Position numbers and translations under genes: made by a program
The notes under the pieces: generated by a model
What the model saw: only the letters and a program-made list of their open reading frames with translations
What the model was told of the DNA's origin: nothing
Database searches by the model: none
Shown here: positions 55,708-64,000 of the stretch, in pieces
Layout of the letters: every line of letters begins with the position of its first letter
Position numbering within the stretch: the first letter of the stretch is position 1
Assembly: GCA_036346255.1 (NCBI GenBank)
Contig: CM070639.1
Coordinates: 28,240,165-28,304,164, forward strand
Origin: Ampelocalamus luodianensis
Lineage: Eukaryota > Streptophyta > Magnoliopsida > Poales > Poaceae
Reading direction: 5' to 3'
Length of the DNA: 64,000 nucleotides

Positions 55708-56369
55708 TGTAACACCCTGGCTATTCGGAAGCCAAAATGATACCTAAAGACCTAACATAATATCATACAGTGGAATAACTTCAACAATAATTCATCAACT
55801 AAGCTAAACAGTTCAACATCAGTTGGAACATAAACAGGAATGTAATAATGGATCCACTAAGATAATCCTATCAACGAATGATCAATGAACATAAACAATT
55901 ATTTAAACAAACTCAACGAAAGGAAGTTACCATCCATGTCTAAGTTTATTTATTACAATCGAATGAAAGACAATAATAATTCTTTTATTGAATCTAGTGT
56001 AAAGTGAAATATTTGAGTAGTGCGTGTCTACTCCCTCCCAAGAGAAACTTCAACAATGATCACCTAAAAACAAATAAACAAAACAAGAGTGAGTCCAAGA
56101 CTCAGCAATTACATTTAATATATGAACAAGACAACCTCTTCGCAGTTTCTAAACATACAACAAATGAATATTTATGAATGCATGAGATGAATGGAAATAA
56201 TCGAAAGAAGGACTGCACACGTGCTTATACCAGTATAGCTAGTGACCCAACCGTCGGTGTTCACTTAAGCCCGCACCTTAACAAAAGTGCGGGGGATCCA
56301 AGTCCCGTATGAAGAACGTTTCATACAGGTGTCCACATCTGCCTATACTGGAATTGATGGGTCTTTCTA

Positions 56370-56698
56370 TCCACTCCCGTGGACGGGACATGACAATGTC
56401 CAAATCTGCCCACATTGGAATGGTGGGACTTACAATCCACTCCCGTGGATAAAAACATGAACTATGGATGCATGAAATGAATATGAAAAATGAAAAAACA
56501 TCATCTCTTAGCATAGATTCAACATATATGAAGGAACATAGACAATTCATCATCTCTTGTATCACAAGATGTCACAATATATTCATGTAAGCATTCAACA
56601 GTCATAGCCATTAAGATTAGCAAAGTAATTATGAATAGGGACTAGCATCATCTCCGAATATACCACACTCCACTCCCGTGGAGCTCCACTTCCGTGGA
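56370..56698 (-). repeat. Four TCCACTCCCGTGGA hairpin repeats in the LTR
   Basis: Copies at 56370-56383, 56436-56449, 56669-56682 and 56685-56698 (the last with TTCC in the loop). Arms TCCAC and GTGGA pair around a four-base loop, and each is close to an ACATGA box. Confidence 0.85.
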
Positions 56699-57979
56699 CA
56701 AAACATGAACAAGATCATCGGAACTTCTCACATATCAAATAAAAACACAGTACGAGCATCATGCATCCAACATACACAATTCATGCAATCAACAGTGTAC
56801 TTGCCTTTAGCGTCGCGATGCGTTGGGAGGCAACGATGATGCCGCTAACCTCGGCGCCTCACCCCCTACACCAATAAGTTACTTCAATAAGAACCAAGGC
56901 ACCAAGACGCTACTCGCATCGCCCCTAACTCATACCCCAACCGCATCACTTAACTGTACACGTTGCATTCTAGCAGAAAACCTTATCGGACAGCAGCAGT
57001 AAAAGTAGCATAACTTTTGCTATAAAACTCTAAAAGGGGCGTTCTCAGGCTTGTTTGAAAGGAAACAAAATTATCTACAATAACCTAGTTGAGCAAAAGT
57101 CTTGAATCTGCCATTATCTTGTGCATATAATAACAGGAAATCTGACATTCCATTCTCGTCAAGATTCTGGACAGTCAACTTAAAATGTGCATAACTTTTG
57201 TTCCATAACTCCGATTAGAGCGTTCTTTACAAATCTGAAAAGGTTATAAAATTCTCTACAATAACCTAGTTGAGTGAAAACCCTGAATCGTCCATGATCA
57301 TAAACATATTTTAGGATACAACTTGATAGGTAGACCTCGTCAGAATTTTAGACAGCAGAAACTAAAACGACCATAACTTTTGATCCGTATGTCAGAATCA
57401 GGTGTTCTTGGCGGCCAGCGTAAGCTAAGAATATTATCTAAATATCTCTAAGAGATCACCACTTCTGATTCAGCCTCTAAGAAGCCAAAACAGCCCCCGC
57501 AACACACTGGACAGAATCGAAACTACTGCAGACAGACTTTGATCAAATCAAAACTAATCGGTTTCCCTTCTACGACTAATCGAACAACAACAATCGACGT
57601 TCGTTACCCTTGCAGCACCCAGGAAGATGAAGGTTGATCCACGAAGAGGTTCACCTCCTTCTTGATCAGAATTCCCTTGGAGATCCAATCGATCCTTCGC
57701 GAGATGCCGGCAAAAGGGGAGATCGGCACCACGGGCAGCTCCAGAACATAATTCTTTCTAAATGAAAACGGGGTATTACAGGAAGTTCCTTGTGCTCTGG
57801 AACATGGCATGACATGAGAAGAGCAAACAAAAACCCTTCCGGCGATGGAAATGGCGGTGGTAGCGCAGCAGCCAAAATAGAGCTAGAGCTCTACTATTCT
57901 TTGAGCTCAACCAAGGAGGAGAAGAGGTAGAGGACTGACAGGAATGGCAAGGAAAGCACGAGAGGAAGCTCTAGCGGGC

Positions 57980-57986
57980 TTTATAG
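57980..57986 (-). promoter_or_regulatory. TATA box of the gypsy-type LTR
   Basis: On the minus strand CTCTATAAAGCCCGC, about 760 bases from the LTR start. Confidence 0.55.
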
Positions 57987-58744
57987 AGAGATGGGCAAAG
58001 AAACGTGAGAGAGAGGTGGTTGACCGTGGGCAAGGGCAGTGAACCTATTGAAGGCGCCAAGGTGACTACAGGCAAGGTTTGCGAGGAATAGGGTAGCATG
58101 GGTGAGCGGAGGTGACCAGGGAGATGATGGGGCGGTTGGGGTGGCTAAACCGCGGGCGGTGCGGCGAAACCACCGGCATGCGGTGATGCGCTCACAAGTG
58201 TGCGCTGGTGAGGCCGAACCAAGGTGGAAGAAGAAGTCTGGTGGGTGGGGTCCACCAGTCAGTGAGACACAGAGAGAGAGTAGGGTTAGGGTTTTGGATT
58301 TTTTTAGGCTGATTTGTTTGCCAAATTTTTACACCTAGCAAATTACATCGGAATTTTATGAAACTTTTTGTGCGAGCTCTTTAATTAATTTAGTTTCTTT
58401 GGTAAATTTATCAAGAGTTTATATCTTCTGTAATTTTCTCTAAAATCCATACAAATCTTTATTCTTATGTACTTGTATTTGTTATTCTTAACAAAGTTTC
58501 ACATAAGTTGTTTGATAAATGTTTCCTGTGAGATTGTGCCCAAGATAAATCACTCACCTATTATTTTTATTTTGTTTTATCTAATTTCTTTTAAGTGTAT
58601 GTTTGTTTGTATTTCATGATTTGCTTTTAAACAAAAAATTCAAATTTTAAACAGGGGTAGATTTTCATATGTAAAATGATCAAAGTGTTCTTCCCAATGC
58701 ATTTTTATTATATATTCCCAAAATATGGATTTTGGGATGTTACA

Positions 58745-58825
58745 AACTATTTTAAATCCCAGAAAATCCAATAAAATAATAATTTTTTTAATTTTATTTT
58801 TGGTAACATAACTTTGGGTGCTACA
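58745..58825 (-). mobile_element. First 81 bp of another minus-strand LTR
   Basis: From TGTAGCACCCAAAG at 58825, AT-rich, stopping where the LTR at 58744 begins. This suggests the 55708-58744 element landed inside it; its remainder was not found. Confidence 0.4.
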
Positions 58826-58933
58826 CACGGGCACCTCCTACAACTGGAGGTACCAATCTAAAATCACCACCCGGCACGACTGGCTTTCCATCGAATGGCT
58901 TGTCTACATTTACAGGGTTATAAGGGGCCAAAA
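58826..58933 (-). other. Short coding-like segment between two LTRs, not recognised
   Basis: The minus strand is open across the segment and reads YNPVNVDKPFDGKPVVPGGD then FRLVPPVVGGARV. Composition is unlike the LTRs on both sides. It may be a scrap of a retroelement polyprotein or of a host exon. Confidence 0.3.
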
Positions 58934-61227
58934 TGTGAGGACCCGGGGTATTTAGTTCGGGATGCTTAGCCATCCACTTGACTCTAGCATCACAAACCAA
59001 GTATCCCGTGCCTCGGTGAACATGTACTTCCCAGAATTGTAGTACACATACACCTTCACAAAATATAGCATCTATTCCATACACAAGTTACAATAGCGAG
59101 TCTCTATAATTTACAACAAGTTCAGCATACACTTAGATCTATACAAAAGAGCCCAATGGCTAAACACCAGACAGAGTACTAATATTGCAGCGAAAACACA
59201 TAGGACATAGATGGCGATAAACAAAAGCCAATCGGTTTGCCCTTACCCACAAGACAACCGACCGAGCCGCCAAGCTAGTCGTCCTGCACAAAGTCGGTCT
59301 CACAATAGTCGATCCCTTGGGGATCAACCTCCTCTGCAATAATTAAGCAATGCAACTGAGTACAAAATGTACTCGTAAGACTTACGAGTAACAAGCATAT
59401 ACATAGCTACATGCAAGCTAAAACAAACGAGAAGGTTATAGGGTTCATTTGACGCGTAAAGCAAGCTTTCATTTGCAATAATGTAATAAATTGAAGGCAA
59501 TTTCAAAAATCTATTTTTATTTGTCCAAATAACAGCGAGACAACAATTATAAGCATAAATAACAACCTAGAGGTGACTTCCCAACAGCCACCACAAAATA
59601 GCACGAATTACCCATTCGTACCACCCGAATTCAAGTTTTATCGAAAATGTTGTAGTCTAACTCTCAAAAGACCTCTCTAAATGTGTTCATAACCAAGGAC
59701 TTGGCTATTCGAATAGATTAAACTCTCTAGGGGTGTACAACTGTACCCACACGTCCGACCGCCTTTTTGCCAAGCTATTTAGCACACTTCCTTTGGTGTG
59801 TCGACACGGCTAAGTCCTACGAGACGTTTTCCAATATTGTGTATTAACTACGAGTCGTCCGTATGGATAGAAACCTATACGTTGCATCGGAGTCATTGTA
59901 AAGCCGGAAGTCAACTACCCATATAGGGTAAAGTAACTAGACAACTACAATATCCCTCGGTGTGAACCTAGAAAGGATTCCACTCCTGTGCACCCAACAC
60001 ATAAACACATTCTTCTTTCACACAATACACACACCCTCCTCCTGCGACTCAGAGCCAACACACGCCAAAGTACTAAGTCAAGAGAGGTTCTCAAATGGAC
60101 CTCATGTGGAATGCACGCAATAATGCTTGGTTTAGTGTAACAAGATGTTCGGTCCTTGTTGACTCGGGCACCTAGCACACACCCAAAAGCACACCATCTT
60201 ACCAATGTGCCCAAGTCTAAATTATTTCGTTTTCAATTTTAGTTTTTTGAAATACAATACATACATGAGTACTCAGACTCAAATATTTAGAGTGATAATA
60301 TACTGACCATCGCCAAGGCGATGATCCCCATTCTACCATTCTAATCATTGCTAAGCGACATCAACTCATACTTACAAGTAAAGTGACTAGAGCCCATCCA
60401 TCGAGCTCTAAATCACAGTGGATACAAACCTAGGCTCAGTGGTAAAGGATAAACATGTACCTACAGTTCATGCAACTATTTAGGATCAACTACTCGAACG
60501 ATAATTTAACATCAAAATAGAGCATGCATACATATCCTTTGCAAACACGATATTAGAATTTGAAAGTAATGGGATCAATATGATCAAATGAATGGAACAT
60601 CTACTTGCCTTTGCTTGCTGGTTCTCTGGACATTCTCATGATCATTTCGGTTGTACTCCCAAATCATCGTCATCTAACGAAAAGAACCAACAAAGCAAAA
60701 ACATCGAATAAACTCCAAAATTCAGAAAGTATCCAAAATTAAGAACTAACACAGAAGATAGATAATGATTTTAGATAAATTTAGAGACAAAAATTATTGG
60801 ATTTGGAGTTGTGTTGAATTAGTTACGAATTTTTGAAGTTGAAATTATGACAATAGGTCTACTGCCAATTAACATACATGCACCTCACTCTTGCTTTCTA
60901 AATATCTTCACTCCTATAGATTGACATACTAATGGCTAGTTAAATGGTTTACTTAACTGATCTTTGCATTTGGCAAGTTTTTAGCTCTTGTTTAAATTAG
61001 CAAAATCATGATAGAATCTGCCGTTGCTCCTAAATGCATTCTCAAACCTACTATGTTCAACAAAGCAAAACAAAGATAGTTTGTTCTCTACTTCTTAAAT
61101 TTCACAACCATACTTGTTCTTCAAATGTGAATGCTCCTGCAAGCTTAACTGTTCCACTAAATGGATTTAAGAGAGGCTCTAACCACTGGAATAAGTTAGT
61201 GTATTAGCCTTTTGACAATTCTAATCT
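58934..61227 (-). mobile_element. 3' part of a gypsy LTR, minus strand, third family
   Basis: It ends with CCGGGTCCTCACA at 58934 and carries the conserved CTATTCGAATAG block at 59705, GTGTACAACTGTACCCACA and ACTAAGTCAAGAGAGG, as in the LTRs at 42432 and 31243. The LTR start is missing; the sequence is cut at 61227 by TGTTGGACC. No primer site follows its end. Confidence 0.7.
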
Positions 61228-61426
61228 TGTTGGACCGAAAAGGCGACTAGAGGGGGGTGAATAGGAGCACAATCTCTTTTTCTCCCAAATTCAATTCAAT
61301 ACGAATCTCACTCCAATAGCTATGAAAGCTATGAAGATCAATCAAGCATGCACAGCGGAAGACTTGTATTGAATCAACTCAAAACCCCAAAGAAAATCAA
61401 CACAAAAGCAAAACACGAAGACACTG

Positions 61427-61520
61427 GCGGTCTGACCTCTCACGGGGGCGGTCAGACCGGTCGGTCTAGCGGTCAGACCGATCCAAGCGGTCAGACCGAT
61501 TTCTCGGGCGGTCAGACCGC
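61427..61520. repeat. Array of CGGTCAGACCG 11-bp palindromes
   Basis: Six units (CGGTCTGACC, CGGTCAGACCG four times, CGGTCTAGCGG) within about 95 bp; odd palindromes with centre A. Confidence 0.82.
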
Positions 61521-62110
61521 TGGTTCGATGAACAGAGAAAACAGCCCGACAAACCGAAACGCAAATTGATCAAACTTTTGATTCGTGCGTCCAAACTTCG
61601 TGAAATTTGACACACACCTACCTAAGTATGTCAGGAACCTATTCCAATTAACGATCGTGATAATTCTTGCCAAGATTCTGACCTTTTATAGTTTGAGCGA
61701 AGTTAGGTCAAAAACCGAATCAAAACGAAAATATGATCTTGAGACTTGCTCGTGGGTGATTGATGATATTGATGATATTGATGATTCTAGATGTATTCCC
61801 ACATGTCACAGCAAGCTAGATCACGTCCAGAAACTAAGCAAAAACTCGCGGATCAAAGAAAGACTCAAATCATCAAAAAGAGAGAAAGAAAGCAATTGAC
61901 CTCATCTTGAAGAACCTTTCTTTGGATTGATTTGATATGGTATTGGTTTCAGACCACTCCATCAATGGATGACAAAGACTCAATACATGAGCACGAAATC
62001 CAATCCAACTCTCTAGAACCCTAACCTCCTCTCCTCCTCTTCCTAAGCAAATTAGGTTTCTAAACAATGAAACGTCGAAAGGTCGGGGGGGGGTGCAGCC
62101 ACCTCCCTCC

Positions 62111-62120
62111 TCTATTTATA
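62111..62120 (-). promoter_or_regulatory. TATA box of the LTR at 61228
   Basis: On the minus strand CCACTATAAATAGAGG. Confidence 0.5.
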
Positions 62121-62650
62121 GTGGAGGTCTAGGGTTTCTAAAAAGTCTCCTAATGGGCTCCGTTAAGGCCCAAAACAAATGGGTGACACATGCACGCATT
62201 TGAAAGCGCCGTGTTCATATTGTACGGCACTCGCTGTTCGCCACGTGCAGGTTGATCCAACGGCTCTCATCATGCAATCGGCAAGTCTCTCCCATCGGCC
62301 CCACCGAAACCACCATGGCACTTGCACCGACGTCGCGCCGCTTGATTCAACCGCTCCTCTCCCCAAAACCTAGCCGCACCGAACCTCCCCTTCCACCCTC
62401 CTTTGCGCCTCCCCATCTCCCCATCACCTCCATTGCTGCTGTCAAGGTGGAGTAGGAGCTCCCGCCTGCTCGGTCACCTTTGTCCATCTTGCACCACACT
62501 TGAGTCCAATGACTTCACCCGCATCGCCGATCGCTTTGAACCTCAACTCTCCAAGCCTAGTCCCGATCATCCTCGCCGTTGACCGCCGTTGACCACCAAG
62601 CAACCGCACAACAATAGACAAGAAAATCGAAATCGGGAATAAGTTCTTCA

Positions 62651-62774
62651 CAACTTGACGTAATGATATTTCCTTTTATCTTGATGAATACCATTTTGTA
62701 ATTGGTCTTAGTTTAGCTTAGTTTAATTTAATTTTAGTAGCATTCCGGGCTCAATGTTGAGTGAGGTGTTCTGA
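62651..62774 (+). mobile_element. Last part of a gypsy-type LTR, plus strand
   Basis: GTAGCATTCCGGGCTC and GTGAGGTGTTCTGATTAGTA resemble the LTR end at 19374-19420. The rest of the LTR is missing. Confidence 0.4.
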
Positions 62775-64000
62775 TTAGTATCGAGAGCGGTGTAGGTCCG
62801 TGGTGACGTTAAGTCTTAAAAAAACATGCATCATGTTTCGTTAACACATATGACATGAAACCCATGAACTTGACCGGATATCTTAAAGTGCAGTGTCGAT
62901 AGCGAGAATCTTTAGAAGAGTTGCCCTCTTCCCCGAATTTGAATTTGGTCAACTCTTAACCGGTTGCGATTGATGGGTTTCTTTGAAATGTTTGGTGTGT
63001 TTCCTTTGGCTTAATTTGCCCAGTAAATCAATTATTGTTTTCCAGCCGTTGAGTTATTCTCGCGATTGGTGAATTTTGCTAATTGTCAAGATTGACTTTT
63101 GTAGGGAGTTTTGTTTTCTTATTGGAAAGCTTGACCTATTTTATTAAACGATGTTTTTGGTTAATGAAAGTTTCTTTTGTAAGTCCTTTAGTTCATGAAG
63201 ACTTTGACTCAACGTATCTCTTTTGGGTATTTTGAGCGTTGAATATTAATGGTTGTGTTATGAGTTTCAAGTTAAGTTCGCGTTTGTGCATGATCGATCT
63301 TAACTAAGGTCCTTATCAAAGAAAGTTGAATAAGTGGAGGTTGTCCTTTAGTGGTTCTTGATGAGTTATGACTATGAGTATGACAATATTTAGTTGGAAT
63401 CAATGGAGTTGTTAAGAGGTGTGGTATTTTGATGAATTGAGTCGATTGTTAGGATTGTGGAATGAGGTAGATTTATTGGATAGCATGGAGTAATGTATCT
63501 CTATGGATTAGCTTACCCATTAGTGATGGTTAGGTTAAGAATGTGTTTGAGCGATGCTTTAGAGGATATCAGTTGGAAATTTTAGTAAACTAGTTACTTG
63601 ATGATCATACAAAATTGCTAGATTAAAAACATGTATATTAGATTAGGCGAGCGTTGAGGTAGCATGTTGTGAAACCCTGTATCAGGCGATGAGATTATTA
63701 AATGTTGACTTTGTGTTTCACAGATGGTTCTGCGACTACAAGCAGAAGTAGGACCCTATTTGTATACATGATTCATACAATTGACAATTGTTAATGAGTT
63801 GGAGCGGGTGTGACTAACACTAATGGTTGAGTTGGTGATTGAGTAAGTGGCCTCTCGATAGTGTGCTTTGCGAAAGTATCATTTGATAGTATGAACTAGT
63901 TAAAATAGGTTTGTTTCAACCTTGTGGCTTGTGTTTCCTTTGGAGAAATTTATGATGGGATAAGAGGCTATGATGAGTCTCGCTAAGAGTATATTGTTAC
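62775..64000 (+). other. Degenerate primer site and non-coding leader of a gypsy-type element
   Basis: TTAGTATCGAGAGCGG is followed by TGTAGGTCCGTGGTGA, the counterpart of TTTAGGTCCGTGGTAA at 19429. The remaining 1.2 kb is AT-rich with no conserved frame, like the leader at 19411-21274, and runs off the window. Confidence 0.5.

Larger units (their letters stand above)
55708..58744 (-). mobile_element. 3037-bp 5' LTR of a gypsy-type element, minus strand
   Basis: It starts TGTAACATCCC at 58744, ends GGGTGTTACA at 55708, and is followed by a primer site. It shares CAACTAGGTTATTGTAG (57076-57092 and again 57260-57276, reversed) and CAAGGGTAACG (near 57610) with the plus-strand LTR at 16366. It contains a TATA box and four short hairpin repeats. 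GC-rich frames near 57604-58338 are not conserved. Confidence 0.82.
61228..62650 (-). mobile_element. LTR related to the one at 5813-16012 (right end unknown)
   Basis: It has the same terminal GACTAGAGGGGGGTGAATAG block (61244) followed by a palindrome array and a minus-strand TATA box. The right border is set only by the change to gypsy-like sequence near 62650. A GC-rich part (62160-62650) has frames on both strands but no family signature. Confidence 0.5.

Noticed and set aside
1..64000. tRNA or rRNA genes
   Set aside because: The only tRNA-like matches are primer binding sites of 12-14 bases complementary to the tRNA end; no cloverleaf or rRNA sequence was seen.

Overview
This window is transposon-dense nuclear DNA from a flowering plant, most probably a grass. 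The evidence is plant Ty1/copia and Ty3/gypsy elements with 1.4-5 kb LTRs and initiator-Met tRNA primer sites, a Mutator-like DNA transposon carrying a plant mobile domain gene, and the end of an intron-containing plant serine carboxypeptidase-like (SCPL) gene. I see no rRNA, tRNA, CRISPR or bacterial gene. The species cannot be named from the sequence alone. Almost every large feature is a mobile element, and the layout is a stack of nested insertions.

Left part (1-5.8 kb): a decayed copia pol with its 3' LTR, then the last five exons of an SCPL gene (3290-4476), then a short LTR with primer site and a truncated reading frame containing a 54-bp tandem duplication. Next (5.8-16 kb) is a minus-strand retroelement LTR split by a complete 8.65-kb Mutator-like element (6185-14830, 9-bp target duplication). 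That element carries a broken mudrA transposase, a plant mobile domain gene and a GRF-type zinc-finger/coiled-coil protein, all read from the right end.

Middle (16-31 kb): a 3-kb gypsy-type LTR with a non-coding leader, a minus-strand retroelement tail with three arrays of short hairpin repeats (21.8-23.2 kb), and a non-autonomous Ty3/gypsy element that encodes only gag and protease (23807-31242). That element was itself hit by a 243-bp hAT-like MITE in its 5' LTR and a 3.45-kb solo LTR inside gag.

Right part (31-64 kb): a 5-kb LTR with a nested 4.1-kb solo LTR, its primer site and a truncated gag; a breakpoint near 41865; then a structurally complete 12.94-kb minus-strand gypsy element (42432-55372, 5-bp target duplication ACTAC) with recognisable gag, protease, RT, RNase H and integrase, all broken by small indels. 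This sits in the leader of another minus-strand gypsy element whose 5' LTR is 55708-58744. Partial LTRs of at least three more families fill the rest.

The only host gene seen is the SCPL fragment. The most unusual observations are the hairpin arrays with a constant TGTGT loop and changing stems, the gag-protease-only element, mosaic shared blocks between 17.3 and 21.3 kb, and a recurrent CAG-to-CG change in the complete gypsy element that may be a sequencing artefact at methylated CHG sites.
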